Assembly: GCA_009746045.1 (NCBI GenBank)
Contig: RPFO01000436.1
Location: 2,429,953-2,493,952, forward strand
From: Mesostigma viride
Taxonomy: Eukaryota; Streptophyta; Mesostigmatophyceae; Mesostigmatales; Mesostigmataceae
DNA: 64,000 nucleotides
Direction of reading: 5' to 3'
The translations under genes and the position numbers were made by a program. Positions within the stretch are counted from its first letter, which is position 1. Each line of letters begins with the position of its first letter. Of the stretch, positions 23,221 to 35,162 are shown piece by piece. A model generated the notes under the pieces. It saw only the letters and a list, made by a program, of their open reading frames with translations, made no database searches and was not told the origin of the DNA.

Positions 23221-24196
23221 TTAAGCCGTCATGCTTCTGCTGGCAGCTGCGCAGGTCCTTGACCATCTGCTGAGCATCTGCCTTCTCAGCCTGCTCGTAG
23301 GCGGCCCTCAGAGCAGCTTGCAGCCCAGGTTTGGCGATCGGATCTCTGTTGCGGCGGAGCATCTGCCTGGCGGGCGGCGGCGACCACTGTCGGGGCGTGA
23401 CGGTGGACAGCAAGCTGCCGACGCGGAGGCAAGGTGGGGAGGGTGCGGGCAGCCAGGCGATACTTGGCGGCGACACCACGGAGGATCACTGAGATATCCC
23501 CGGGCGGCGGAATTGCGTGTAACTGCTGTCGGCTGCCCCCGGCGTCGAAGACGGCCAGGAAATCATCCCTGTGCGACATAGCGGCCTGCTCTGCTGCTGA
23601 CATCTTGTCGGCATCCTTCACCACAATCCGGAGCACTTTCAGATCTGGCTGAGGTGCCAGCTGTCGCGACGGTTTCAACCCAGGAAACCGCAATCTGATG
23701 CGAGCGAGCACGAGACGATGATCAGATTCCACTGTGCTGACAGAATCTTGCAGGACGCGAGCATCGACAACTGAGGGGCGCTGAGCCCGACGTACGCAGA
23801 CATAATCAAGGCACACCACCCGATCCGACGGCCCAAAAAAGGTGGCCAGCTGCTCAGCGGGGCGTGCGAAAGAAGCATTGCATGCAACCAGCGCAGATTC
23901 TGCCAGCAGATTCGCAAATAAAGAAGGCGTGTTACCGTTGGCTGTCGTGTTGGTTGGGGAGTACTGAGCGCCCCCTGTGCCAACTGGCAGCGTGGCGTTG
24001 GCGTCGAGCAGCATAACCAGGAAGTGCCGAGCTGGGATGTTGGCCTCCTCCTCCTTGAGAGCGTCGAAGAAGGCCTGACGTTCCGCCTGAGCTCGACCCG
24101 CATGTGGTGCATATCCCACGATAACGGTTTAATAGCGTGTGGTGTGAATGGCCCTCAGTGGCTGAAAATTAAGTGGCCACTAGCACACGCGGGGAC

Positions 24197-25546
24197 CAGT
24201 GATGATTCATACGCCGTATTATACGCCGTATGAAGCGTATTAAACGCGATACGCACGCGGCGCGTATGAAAATGGGGTACTTTCATACGCAAACGCGTAT
24301 TTTTGCGTATTTTTGCGTATTTTCGCGTATTTTTTGGCATATTGTTGGCTTACGAGGTGGGTGCATTTGCTTGCCTAGACTGCGGCGCGCCGACCTGTAG
24401 TAGGAACAAATAATTGCGTGATGAGCTAGCTAGTGTATAGTGCACTAAAGCTAAAAGCGCGTTCATTGTGACTTGTGAAGGCGGGAAGGTGAAGGCGGGA
24501 AGGCTGAAGATTCATCATCAAGAGGGCGATAAGCAACAGTATATTTGGAAATAAACGTACACCTATTTATCTGGATCAAGAAGGTGATAAGGTGTGCCAG
24601 CAACGTCGTGGTCGTCTGGCACCTAGATCGTAGCATATCGACATCCAGGCATGGCTGACACGTGAGTCAATGGAACACGATGATGATGTGCGGCCCGATG
24701 AAGAAGAGGCCACATCCGAAACTGTCTGGACATACATTAGCAAAGAGCGCATCCTCAAGAATCGGCAGCAGACAAATAACTACTACATGGATGATGGAGT
24801 ACTCCGTTACAGGCTGCTGGTCGAGCAGGCGGAGAAGGAAAGCAATACCAGGAAGAGGAAGGCGACTAGTGACGCCAAGAAGCAGGCTGATGTGCGGGCG
24901 GCACTTAAAGACAGGCTTGCAGACGTTGTAGAAACCGACGCCTCTAACTGGGTGTCCCCTCATGCCAGCAACACCTCGGGGCGCGCTGCTGGGGCGGCTG
25001 GGCCAAGCGGATCATCAAAGGGCCAATCCACCGACGGTAATTTGCCCGCACCTTATGGGCTCAGCAAAGAGCAGCTGGACGAGGAGCTGTGCGAGGCATT
25101 CATTTGCGCCTTTCAATGCCATCGACGCCCTTCAATGTCATCGACACCTCGGGGCAATGTATAGTGCATGCATACCTTGAGTTCTACAAATTTATTATCC
25201 TTTCCAGTGAGTTGTGCATTGATACTGGTATTGATACTTAGTTGCATGTTGTCTCGATTTTGAAGAGAAACTATCAAGTTAGACCGTTAGAAACTAAGCT
25301 TGTATTTAGGTAGCGGTGGCAATGCCAAAGGTCATGCTATATATGTCATGTATAGGCAAAAGGTATGGAAAAACACCAGCAGACTATGCTTGGTTGCTCA
25401 GAATGTTGAAAACCCCTCAAAATCATGCCAAAAAAGGGGTTTTCAACGGTTAGCGTACGATCAGCGTATAATACATTATACACCGCGTATTATACATTAT
25501 ACACCTGGGGCCGCGTACGACGCGTATCGCGTATGAATCATCACTG
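24197..25546 (+). mobile_element. hAT-family DNA transposon, non-autonomous (1350 bp)
   Basis: Perfect 18-bp inverted ends CAGTGATGATTCATACGC are flanked by an exact 8-bp duplication GCGGGGAC (24189-24196 and 25547-25554). The 8-bp duplication and CAGTG termini are diagnostic of hAT. GCGTAT/ATACGC motifs are clustered inside both ends (24222-24340, 25445-25535), as expected for subterminal transposase-binding repeats. It encodes one short ORF (24670-25164). Confidence 0.9.
24670..25164 (+). CDS. Truncated hAT transposase-like N-terminal protein
   Basis: The ORF has 164 aa. It opens with acidic residues, then ETVWTYISKERILK and a basic stretch (RKRKATSDAKKQ), and ends in a segment LDEELCEAFICA. 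In a neighbouring frame this is followed by PFNAIDALQCHRHL, recalling the conserved hAT segment where an A-F-x-x-A helix is followed by PF and a short acidic motif. The rest of a transposase (RNase H-fold core, dimerisation domain) is absent, so this is a deletion derivative needing a partner in trans. It could be an unrelated passenger ORF. Confidence 0.4.
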   Translation: MEHDDDVRPDEEEATSETVWTYISKERILKNRQQTNNYYMDDGVLRYRLLVEQAEKESNTRKRKATSDAKKQADVRAALKDRLADVVETDASNWVSPHASNTSGRAAGAAGPSGSSKGQSTDGNLPAPYGLSKEQLDEELCEAFICAFQCHRRPSMSSTPRGNV

Positions 25547-26263
25547 GCGGGGACCGCAGCACGATGGACTGGAGCTGCTCTGATGCTGCCGGCGAGCACA
25601 AGAGGCCCACACCACCTTGGCCCGGCGCGTCGCCGCCACCATAGTGGAACCGCCAGCCTGCACGCAGGTCGTCGACCAGCAGACCGTTGACCGCGTGCTG
25701 AGGGTCAACGGTGCGTCGGTGCTCCTGGACTCCAAGAACAGCGATCTTGTTGTCGGCGCACAGGGCGATCAGCTCGTCGACGCGTTGGCGTGCTGGGGTG
25801 CCGCCGCTCGTAGAAGGATCTGCAGGGAGGGTGCGCACGTTAAAACTTGCAATACCACTGAGAATGGGCCGTTGCCCTATTAGCGGGGGGGTGGGGGTGG
25901 GGGTGGGGGTGGAGAAGGGTAGTGCTGGAGGTGGGGGTGGGGGTGGGGGTGGGGGGGGAGGGGGAGGGTGGCGATTGGGGTTAATGCTTGTCAACGCATG
26001 GAGGCTTTCTTTCAGGACGGATATGCGTCGTCTCCGTCCTGGCTGGGGTCGCCGGCGTGTCGACTGGGCCTCATCCCGCTCAAGGCGGGCTATAGGAGGC
26101 GTGTAAGGCTGGTAAATTGGCGGGAAGGTTGACCGTGGCGTGCCTGGCGACCTTGTGCACATCCTGATCATGCTCGCACGGTGCGACATGAGGATGGAAA
26201 GGGGCTTGTTTATAAAGGCTGTGCCCAAAGCCTATTGTACCGCGAGGCCGCGAGGGTGTGCCC

Positions 26264-27621
26264 TTACCGGGCGCCATCCCTACCCGGGACGTGCGTAGAC
26301 GATGATGACGCAGCTGGGGCGGGCCTGGTACGGCCCGACTTGTGCCGCTTGTTAGGAGCCTGCGCCTCCGTGCGCTGGCCGTTGATGAATAGCACAGGGG
26401 TGTCGTGGACGAGGCGGACGTAGACCTTGTGGCGTTCGTGCCTGGCCTTGATCGCCACGTCGCTGCCCAGCAGACCATTCTTGATGACTAGCTGGGCCGG
26501 TGAGAGGAGGTCGTCGAGGCTCGGCGCGTTTCTCCCGCCGGCCTAGGAGCTTGCGGGCCTGGAGGACCTTCACCTTGCTGGCTACATTCGCAAAGGTCAC
26601 CCAGATGGGGCCAGGCTGGCCCGCCATCCAGGCTGCCGACTCAATGCGGATGCGTTCGTTGCCCAGTTGCAGCCGGCCCACGATGAGGCTGTGGTACAGG
26701 CGTTGCGCTAGCATCAGGTCCGTTTCAGGCTGCTGCGCGACCTGAAAATACCGGACCACTATTATACTGCGTGAGCGCAGGTCCTCCTCGACAGCAGTCT
26801 TGTGGGCTGCAGCCCCCCTGCGTGCTGCATCTTCCATCAGGTTGGCAATGTCCGTCTGTTTTACCACGTTAGCATAGATAGCTGGTGGGTGCGGGGGCGG
26901 CGTGCTGGGGAGGTGTGGCCAGGGCGGCCTTGACCTCGGCAATGCTGGCTTGGAGCGCAGCAGTGTCTTGACGGATAGCGGTGGACAAGGTGCCGAGTTG
27001 GGCAGCCATGTCTGCGACTTTCTTATTGAGCTTGTGCAGGTCTGCTTCCGGGGGAGCATCAGGGGTGTTGGCGGTGCCGTGCTCGGCATCCTCGAAAGCG
27101 ACAAAGAGTGCCCGGAGGCAGGGGGCCTGCGCGTGGCTCAGGAAAACAGAAAGTCGAAGCTCTGGCTCTTCCATGTCGGCAAGCTCGTCCGCTGAAATGG
27201 TCTCGCCAAGCGTGCTAGGAAAATAGATCGGAGTTTTGTTGTCGTTCATGAGGCGCAGGATAGCCCGCGCCTCCTCGGCGGTAAGCGAAAAGAACCGGTG
27301 CTCGGCGACAACCTGGCCAGGCAGGAAGTCCGCTGGGTCAAACTCAACGTCGTCGATGGCGTCGTCGTCGTCGTCGTCATGGGGCTCGTTCTCACGGATA
27401 TCCTCGCTGGAAAAAGGAGCCGAAGGCGGAGGGATCTGGCTGTCCATCTCGTCGACTGGGCCGGGACAGTGCCGCTTAGACGAAGCGTTAATGGCGGCCT
27501 CAGCAGACGATGGCTGGGTCGCAATGGCGTCCACAGCGTCGGCTAGTTGCGTGATGGTGTGAGGCGCTGAAGCCTCCCCATTGGCGGGGGAGTGGGAGGC
27601 GGCTGAAGGTGATTCCGCCAT
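26264..27621 (-). pseudogene. L1-like ORF1 of copy 2, broken by two frame changes
   Basis: The start is MAESPSAASHSP at 27621. The N-terminal part is acidic (about residues 75-95), then a coiled coil follows (KLNKKVADMAAQLGTLSTAI). The frame ends at 26869, but coding continues in another frame with AIYANVVKQTD, the RRM-like RSIIVVRYFQVAQQPET and GPIWVTFANVASKVKVLQAR (to about 26540). After a second change it continues as SLDDLLSPAQLVIKN and VYVRLVHDTPVLFINGQRTE (to about 26350). The domain order equals that of the ORF1 remnants at 6440, 8052-14651 and 34370, but the sequence is clearly diverged, so two L1-like lineages are present. Confidence 0.65.
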
Positions 27622-27855
27622 GGCTACTTTCCGGAAAATACGATCCCTGCCTGCGCTGCGTTTTTTGATATTGCGCTAAATCTTGGGCGATGGCGGCTGA
27701 AAATTATATCATCGTGTTCGTCATCAAAAGACGCTTCTACTGCAATTTACCCGACCAAATTTCATGCCCGGATGTAAAAGTTATGAGCATTCTCGGCAGC
27801 CATAGCTCGCCACACCGTAAACTGGGGGATGATGCAGATGAGTGCGATGGAGAGC

Positions 27856-29742
27856 GATGGATGGATGGATGGATGGATGGATGGATGGATGGATGGATGG
27901 ATGGATGGATGGATGGATGGATGGATGGATGGATGGATGGATGGATGGATGGATGGATGGATGGATGGATGGATGGATGGATGGATGGATGGATGGATGG
28001 ATGGATGGATGGATGGATGGATGGATGGATGGATGGATGGATGGATGGATGGATGGATGGATGGATGGATGGATGGATGGATGGATGGATGGATGGATGG
28101 ATGGATGGATGGATGGATGGATGGATGGATGGATGGATGGATGGATGGATGGATGGATGGATGGATGGATGGATGGATGGATGGATGGATGGATGGATGG
28201 ATGGATGGATGGATGGATGGATGGATGGATGGATGGATGGATGGATGGATGGATGGATGGATGGATGGATGGATGGATGGATGGATGGATGGATGGATGG
28301 ATGGATGGATGGATGGATGGATGGATGGATGGATGGATGGATGGATGGATGGATGGATGGATGGATGGATGGATGGATGGATGGATGGATGGATGGATGG
28401 ATGGATGGATGGATGGATGGATGGATGGATGGATGGATGGATGGATGGATGGATGGATGGATGGATGGATGGATGGATGGATGGATGGATGGATGGATGG
28501 ATGGATGGATGGATGGATGGATGGATGGATGGATGGATGGATGGATGGATGGATGGATGGATGGATGGATGGATGGATGGATGGATGGATGGATGGATGG
28601 ATGGATGGATGGATGGATGGATGGATGGATGGATGGATGGATGGATGGATGGATGGATGGATGGATGGATGGATGGATGGATGGATGGATGGATGGATGG
28701 ATGGATGGATGGATGGATGGATGGATGGATGGATGGATGGATGGATGGATGGATGGATGGATGGATGGATGGATGGATGGATGGATGGATGGATGGATGG
28801 ATGGATGGATGGATGGATGGATGGATGGATGGATGGATGGATGGATGGATGGATGGATGGATGGATGGATGGATGGATGGATGGATGGATGGATGGATGG
28901 ATGGATGGATGGATGGATGGATGGATGGATGGATGGATGGATGGATGGATGGATGGATGGATGGATGGATGGATGGATGGATGGATGGATGGATGGATGG
29001 ATGGATGGATGGATGGATGGATGGATGGATGGATGGATGGATGGATGGATGGATGGATGGATGGATGGATGGATGGATGGATGGATGGATGGATGGATGG
29101 ATGGATGGATGGATGGATGGATATGGATGGATGGATGGATGGATGGATGGATGGATGGATGGATGGATGGATGGATGGATGGATGGATGGATGGATGGAT
29201 GGATGGATGGATGGATGGATGGATGGATGGATGGATGGATGGATGGATGGATGGATGGATGGATGGATGGATGGATGGATGGATGTCCAGATGGATGGAT
29301 GGATGGATGGATGGATGGATGGATGGATGGATGGATGGATGGATGGATGGATGGATGGATGGATGGATGGATGGATGGATGGATGGATGGATGGATGGAT
29401 GGATGGATGGATGGATGGATGGATGGATGGATGGATGGATGGATGGATGGATGGATGGATGGATGGATGGATGGATGGATGGATGGATGGATGGATGGAT
29501 GGATGGATGGATGGATGGATGGATGGATGGATGGATGGATGGATGGATGGATGGATGGATGGATGGATGGATGGATGGATGGATGGATGGATGGATGGAT
29601 GGATGGATGGATGGATGGATGGATGGATGGATGGATGGATGGATGGATGGATGGATGGATGGATGGATGGATGGATGGATGGATGGATGGATGGATGGAT
29701 GGATGGATGGATGGATGGATGGATGGATGGATGGATGGATGG
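27856..29742 (+). repeat. (GGAT)n array, block 4 (about 1.9 kb)
   Basis: About 470 GGAT units with only two visible interruptions, ATATGG near 29121 and GTCCAG near 29284. Bounded left by the 5' end of L1-like copy 2 and right by the CACATCAATCC end of element copy B. Confidence 0.98.
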
Positions 29743-29889
29743 CACATCAATCCGAAAACCCATTTTCTTCCCCTGGAAAATATTTGGAGATGGAATAATG
29801 GTCAGTTTGACCTCAAATTTGGCACCAAGGTTCCTTATCAGATATCTTATGATGCCATGTGGTCAAAAAAATTTTTGGGAGTTGGCAGC

Positions 29890-30870
29890 ATGGTAACATG
29901 GTGACATTTGCTAGCAAAAAATACCGTATTTTCAGCACTTTCTGGCATGTATGCATATATAATGACATCAAATGAACTCAGTTGGGCCTGGAACTTTGCA
30001 CATGTTCTAAACACATCCCATGCAACATGCCCACAAAGTTTCAGGCTGGATGGAGGGCAAATTGGTGACAAATGCTAGCATAAATACCCAAAAAATGCAG
30101 TTTTTCATGGTTTTTTAAGGGTTTTATCACACATATGCATACATAATGACACCAAATGAACTCAGTTGGGCCTGGAACTTTGCACATGTTCTAAACACAT
30201 CCCATGCAGCATGCCCACAAAGTTTCAGGCTGGTTGGATGACAAATTGGTGACAAATGCTAGCATAAATACCCCCAAAATGCAGTTTTTCATGGTTTTCC
30301 AAGGGTTTCATCACACATATGCATATATAATGACACCAAATGAACTCAGTTGGGCCTGGAACTTTGCACATGTTCTAATCACATCCCATGAAGCATGCCC
30401 ACAAAGTTTCAGGCTGGTTGGTTGACGAAATGGTGACAGATGCTAGCATAAATACCCCCAAATGCATTTTTTCCATGGTTTTCCAAGGTTTTCATCACAC
30501 ATATGCATATATAATGACACCAAATGAACTCAGTTGGGCCTGGAACTTTGCACATGTTCTAAACACATCCCATGCAGCATGCCCACAAAGTTTCAGGCTG
30601 GTTAGATGGCAAAATGGTGACATATGCTAGCATAAATACCCCCCAATATGCAGTTTTTCATGGTTTTCCAAGGGTTCCGACACATGGGTGCACATATCAA
30701 TGAACTCAGTTAAGCCTAGAACTTTGCACAGCTCATAAAAACATCTATGTTAACTGCCCACAAGAAATTCAGACTGTTTGCACGACAAATAGGTGACAGA
30801 TGCTAGCGAACATAACACAAAAAATGCAGTTCCTAGTGATTGTTTTTCAAGGGTTTCATCACATAGTTGT
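29890..30870 (-). repeat. 184-bp tandem repeats (element copy B)
   Basis: Reverse-strand counterpart of 16985-17880. About five units with the landmark ACAAAGTTTCAGGCTGG near 30033, 30217, 30401 and 30588. Confidence 0.9.
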
Positions 30871-31048
30871 CAAGATTTCATTCCAGTTTGGAATGTATAA
30901 TCAGGTTCCCAACAACACATCTAGATTATATATTATGTGACAATGCAGGAAGGCAGACTTAGGGGCACACGCCCATGATACAACGTCAACATGTGCATCA
31001 ATCACACACATGTAACTTAGCTAATCATCATAATAAAAAGCACACCTT

Positions 31049-31325
31049 CCCAACCCACCCACCCACCCACCCACCCACCCACCCACCCACCCACCACCAC
31101 CCACCCACCCACCCACCCACCCACCCACCCACCCACCCACCCACCCACCACCCACCCACCCACCCACCCACCACCCACCACCCACCCACCCACCCACCCA
31201 CCCACCCACCCACCCACCCACCACCCACCCACCCACCCACCCACCACCCACCCACCCACCCACCCACCCACCCACCCACCCACCCACCCACCCACCCACC
31301 CACCCACCCACCCACCCGACCACCC
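31049..31325 (+). repeat. (CCCA)n array with CCA contractions
   Basis: About 65 CCCA units broken by CCA units. It is far longer than the short GGGT stretch at the matching place in copy A. Confidence 0.95.
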
Positions 31326-31336
31326 ACCCATATAAC

Positions 31337-31555
<219 letters not shown>

Positions 31556-31591
31556 ACCCTCCCCATTCATGCCCTCCGTCAGTCATGCCCT

Positions 31592-32373
31592 CCCTCCCTC
31601 GCTCCCTCGCTCCCTCGCTCCCTCGCTCCCTCCCTCCCTCCCTCCCTCCCTCCCTCCCTCCCTCCCTCCCTCCCTCCCTCCCTCCTCCCTCCCTCCCTCC
31701 CTCCCTCCCTCCCTCCCTCCCTCCCTCCCTCCCTCCTCCCTCCCTCCCTCCCTCCCTCCCTCCCTCCCTCCCTCCCTCCCTCCCCCTCCTCCCTCCCTCC
31801 CTCCCTCCCTCCCTCCCTCCCTCCCTCCCTCCCTCCCTCCCTCCCTCCCTCCCTCCTCCCTCCCTCCCTCCCTCCCTCCCTCCTCCCTCCCTCCCTCCCT
31901 CCCTCCCTCCCTCCCTCCCTCCCTCCCTCCCTCCCTCCCTCCCTCCCTCCCTCCCTCCCTCCCTCCCTCCCTCCCTCCCTCCCTCCCTCCCTCCCTCCCT
32001 CCTCCCTCCCTCCTCCCTCCCTCCCTCCCTCCCTCCCTCCCTCCATCCATCCCACCTCCCTCCCTCCTCCCTCCCTCCCTCCCTCCCTCCCTCCCTCCCT
32101 CCCTCCCTCCCTCCCTCCCTCCCTCCCTCCCTCCCTCCCTCCCTCCCTCCCTCCCTCCCTCCCTCCCTCCCTCCCTCCCTCCCTCCCTCCCTCCCTCCCT
32201 CCCTCCCTCCCTCCCTCCCTCCCTCCCTCCCTCCCTCCCTCCCTCCCTCCCTCCCTCCCTCCCTCCCTCCCTCCCTCCCTCCCTCCTCCCTCCCTCCCTC
32301 CCTCCCTCCCTCCCTCCCTCCCTCCCTCCCTCCCTCCCTCCCTCCCTCCCTCCCTCCCTCCCTCCCTCCCTCC
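31592..32373 (+). repeat. (CCCT)n array with CCT contractions
   Basis: Nearly 800 bp of pure pyrimidine CCCT, opening with a few CGCTCCCT units; matches (GGGA)n of copy A. Confidence 0.97.
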
Positions 32374-32735
32374 CCCATCATTCATGCATCCGGATCCGTT
32401 CATTCATGCATGTATCCACTCATTCATTAACATGCCTCCGTTGGTGAGGGGTTCAAAATGATGCAACAGGCACGAAAGAAGGGGGAAGGAGCCGCCTGCC
32501 CAACGTGCCGCCCGGCGACGGCAGCGATGGGCACAGGGGGGAACGGTGCACTTTGTCTTGTTCGCCTGGGTGCGCCGGCAGGGTGCGGGCACTGTCGCGT
32601 TTTATTTCGCCCGCCCGCCCCAGTCCTTCTCGGATTGCCTCCTCAGGCCTTGGCGTCAGGGTAAGAGTTCTTTTCGCCCGTCGCCGGACGCTTAAACCAC
32701 TAGAAGACGCCGAATAATGACGATAAAAAAGCGGG

Positions 32736-32858
32736 TTACGACGATAGAAACCAGTAGATGTTGGTTCTCCCGCACCCCGGGCACACCAGCGACGTCGGCA
32801 GCAAGCGCCGCCCGCAATTTATGCAGTGAACAATGTTGATAACCCCAAGGGAAGCCAT
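32736..32858 (-). CDS. 40-aa zinc-ribbon ORF inside element copy B
   Basis: The ATG is at 32858, preceded on the minus strand by an acceptor-like CCCATTTCTTGCAG. The ribbon is CINCGRRLLPTS then LVCPGCGRTNIYWF, cysteines spaced exactly as in copy A. About half of the aligned residues match, with changes concentrated away from the cysteines, glycines and the YWF end. Upstream, an exon-like block ending GCAAG/GTAA (about 33086-33165) parallels that of copy A. Cysteine conservation suggests the ribbon was under selection, but the short alignment makes this tentative. Confidence 0.4.
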   Translation of the reverse strand: MASLGVINIVHCINCGRRLLPTSLVCPGCGRTNIYWFLSS

Positions 32859-33384
32859 AAAGCTGCAAGAAATGGGGTAAAAGCGATTAAATCTACGACA
32901 TGCATTTTTGCCCCTGTCAGCGCTCCTATAAATCTGACTTTTACGGAAAAATTGCGTGCAACATGGAAACGCAAAATTAAGGGAATCGTTGTGCTGGATT
33001 TCTTCGAAATGATATAAGGAATCGTTCGAAAGTGTGCCCTCCCACCAGGTGCGTCTTAATCTGTGCTAGACATTACCTTGCACACGCACGGGTGGCTGAG
33101 CTCGGCGGGCGAAACTGGCCACTGCTGCGTGTTTGCCCTCGCACACACACACAAAGTAACTGTTTCCCGACGTTTTTTTTGCAGAATAAATTTCCTTACG
33201 TTAATGCCGATCGAACAAGCGAAATCCGGTACAAAATGGCTTCGTAATCCGTGCACAGTAAATTTTCACGCTACCATAGCCTTCGCAATGGAATTTGCAC
33301 TCAACATCTCCCGCGCGCACCGAATTTCGTCAATTTCACCCCGGATTTGCCGCGGACACTTTGGCGCGGCGTCGGATTGATGTG

Positions 33385-33484
33385 GGATGGATGGATGGAT
33401 GGATGGATGGATGGATGGATGGATGGATGGATGGATGGATGGATGGATGGATGGATGGATGGATGGATGGATGGATGGATGGAT
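33385..33484 (+). repeat. (GGAT)n array, block 5
   Basis: 25 units between the GATGTG end of element copy B and a TTTAAATAAATTAA tail at 33485. Confidence 0.98.
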
Positions 33485-33542
33485 TTAAATAAATTAACCC
33501 CTCAACCGTCTTTGACTCGTGACTAAAATGAGTCACGAGTTG
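33485..33542 (-). repeat. Probable 3' end of a further retroelement: hairpin plus T/A tail
   Basis: Read on the minus strand, a perfect stem ACTCGTGACT/AGTCACGAGT (33514-33540) precedes a TTAATTTATTTAAAT tail that abuts the array. Position and orientation match the L1-like 3' ends at 7566 and 18641, but the hairpin sequence differs. Confidence 0.4.
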
Positions 33543-33683
33543 CACAGTATGCCACAGGTGCCCCCATTCAGCCTAATTATTTTTTCTAGACCATACTAGG
33601 AACCAAGCATAACCATATTAGGGCCCACCTGGGGGTATAGTGGGTGGTCCCAGTGCTAGTCCCCCCTGGGTCATCTACCACTA

Positions 33684-33872
33684 GGTCATCTAGTCGCTCT
33701 ACACGTAAGTCAGCCATAATTTCAATGCCACAAGGCTACACATTTCCATCTCCATTCATATTCATCATCCTGAACGACCGATCGACCACGCGGACAAGAT
33801 AACGGCAGGCTCGAGCTACCATGTACGTCCGGATTCTCCTGATCTCTGGCCTGCGCTGGTTGTCTCCTTAAT
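33684..33872 (+). repeat. Dispersed short repeat (GAGACAACC family), near full length
   Basis: Begins near GGTCATCTAGTCGCTCTAC, as does the copy at 61737, and ends GCGCTGGTTGTCTCC. Confidence 0.75.
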
Positions 33873-34369
33873 ATATCAGCTTGCCCTTGAGCCGACGCCT
33901 GTAGCTCACCTCACATTATAAGCTATGCGTCAGCGGCTACCTATGGTATTGCAATTAGTGCATGGTTGTATTGCACCCCCAGTGTTGTGCCCCAGCATGA
34001 TTTTGCTGCGAAGAGAGCACGTACTCTGTGGCCTGCCCATTTGTGGTAGTGCCTGAGACTAAGCTATAGGGCGCCCTCCGCCAGGCTGCCCTCCCTCCTT
34101 CTCGTTGTGTATAAGGCCTTGAAGGTTCCTTTCGTACTCTGTACTGTACTTTGTATTTTTTAACTTCTGCCCACATTTTCCTCCTATTATTAGCATTTTT
34201 TTCGGACTCAGTACATACTTAATTTTGCAAACTAACCTACCTCATGCATGCAAAATTCGAAGTCCCAAGCGTACGCCCTTAGAAGGCAAAAAGCGCTCCA
34301 CAATTCCCAGTGCACAGTGAAAGTGCCTAAAGGATTGTCTGGGACTATATGGGCCCGCTCCTGCCGAGC

Positions 34370-35162
34370 TCCCCCTCCTCTCCACCATCTCCACCGCCAC
34401 CTCCACCCTCCTCGCCTCCTCCACCGCCACCACCCCCACCTCCGACGCCATCACCGCCCAGCTCCGCGACATCGACCAGCGTCTTAAGGACAATGCCATC
34501 GCTATCGAGGTCCTGCAGAACACCGCAGGCCTCACCGCCCAGGCGGTGAAGGACATTGCCGCCAAGCCAGCCCCTGCTGGCCTGGCCGGCGATGCTCCTC
34601 CCATCACGACCTGGGCGGACATGCTTAAGCAACATACCACCTCCACCACCTCCGCCGTCGCAGCCCAGCTCCAGCGGCAGACGCTTGAGGTCTCCGCGAG
34701 CTAGGCCGAGCTTGCCAAGCGCAGCCTCAACGCCATCCTCAAGAACTTCGACATGGAGGAAGGTGAGAATTCCGAGAAGCTTGCACGTGCGTTTGAGAGC
34801 AAAATCCTTGCACACATTGGGCCTCCTTGGTGGGATGGCTGGCCGCCCACCGCCTCCCCTGCGCGCTGGGTAAGGCAGGGGCGCCTCCGCTTCTTCTCAT
34901 CTTTGAGAGCCCAGCGGACAAGATTTCGTTTCTCAGACGCCGCAAGCGGCTCGAGAAGACTCACTTCACCGTGGACGACGACTTGACCCTGGCGCAGCAA
35001 CAACGGCGACGGGAGCTATGGCCGACCTACCTCCAGCTCCGGCAGACCAAGGCGGGCCAGCCGGTGTACTGGAAGGGGGCGGACATCTACGTCGGCCACA
35101 AGCCCTGGCACGCGACCCCCTCGACCACCGCGGCCCCAGCGACTCCAGAAGCCCCAGCCTAG
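34370..35162 (+). pseudogene. L1-like ORF1p remnant (copy 3)
   Basis: The first frame encodes a Thr/Ala-rich coiled-coil-like region (AITAQLRDIDQRLKDNAIAI), then TWADMLKQHTTSTTSAVAAQL, a TAG stop at about 34703, and the RRM-like start AKRSLNAILKNFDMEEGEN. After a frame change the C-terminal domain is well preserved (34910-35162): FLRRRKRLEKTHFTVDDDL, RRRELWPTYLQLRQ, PVYWKGADIYVGHKPW. One stop and at least one frameshift make it a pseudogene. It is the best preserved copy of the C-terminal domain in the window. Confidence 0.65.

Larger units (their letters stand above)
23225..26228 (-). pseudogene. LINE apurinic-type endonuclease, split by a hAT element and mutated
   Basis: The N-terminal half (about 25860-25555) shows the EEP-fold opening SFNVRTL and IAVLGVQEHRRT. 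The C-terminal half (24150-23690) shows VGYAPHAGRAQAERQAFF, LVMLLDANATL and ESDHRLVLARI; DxNA and the SDH triad element are the catalytic signatures of AP-type endonucleases. The domain is cut by the hAT insertion 24197-25546. Even with that and one target copy removed, a stop and a frame change remain near 24140-24180, so this copy was already dead or decayed later. The endonuclease normally nicks the target site and primes reverse transcription. Confidence 0.75.
18641..27855 (-). mobile_element. L1-like non-LTR retrotransposon (copy 2), degraded and twice interrupted
   Basis: Read on the minus strand: ORF1 (27621-26264), endonuclease (26228-23225, split by hAT), a second insertion (20752-23220), reverse transcriptase (20532-18796), a short 3' UTR, the hairpin CTCCC-CAAC-GGGAG with GCACGAGT, and a (TTAA)n tail at 18641-18660. 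Both ends abut (GGAT)n blocks, tail side on the left, the same orientation as copy 1. Frameshifts in ORF1 and stops in the endonuclease show it is inactive. Order ORF1, endonuclease, RT is that of L1-type LINEs. Confidence 0.8.

Noticed and set aside
22955-23479. ORF of 174 codons spanning the edge of the TTAA-flanked element
   Set aside because: It crosses the insertion boundary at 23220; only its first part is LINE-derived, the rest is element sequence read by chance.
27690-29904. ORFs up to 702 codons repeating MDGW or IHPS across (GGAT)n arrays
   Set aside because: A tetranucleotide without stops is open in all frames; translation is a by-product of the repeat. The same applies at 7265-7577, 14344-14938, 18001-18652 and 33251-33545.
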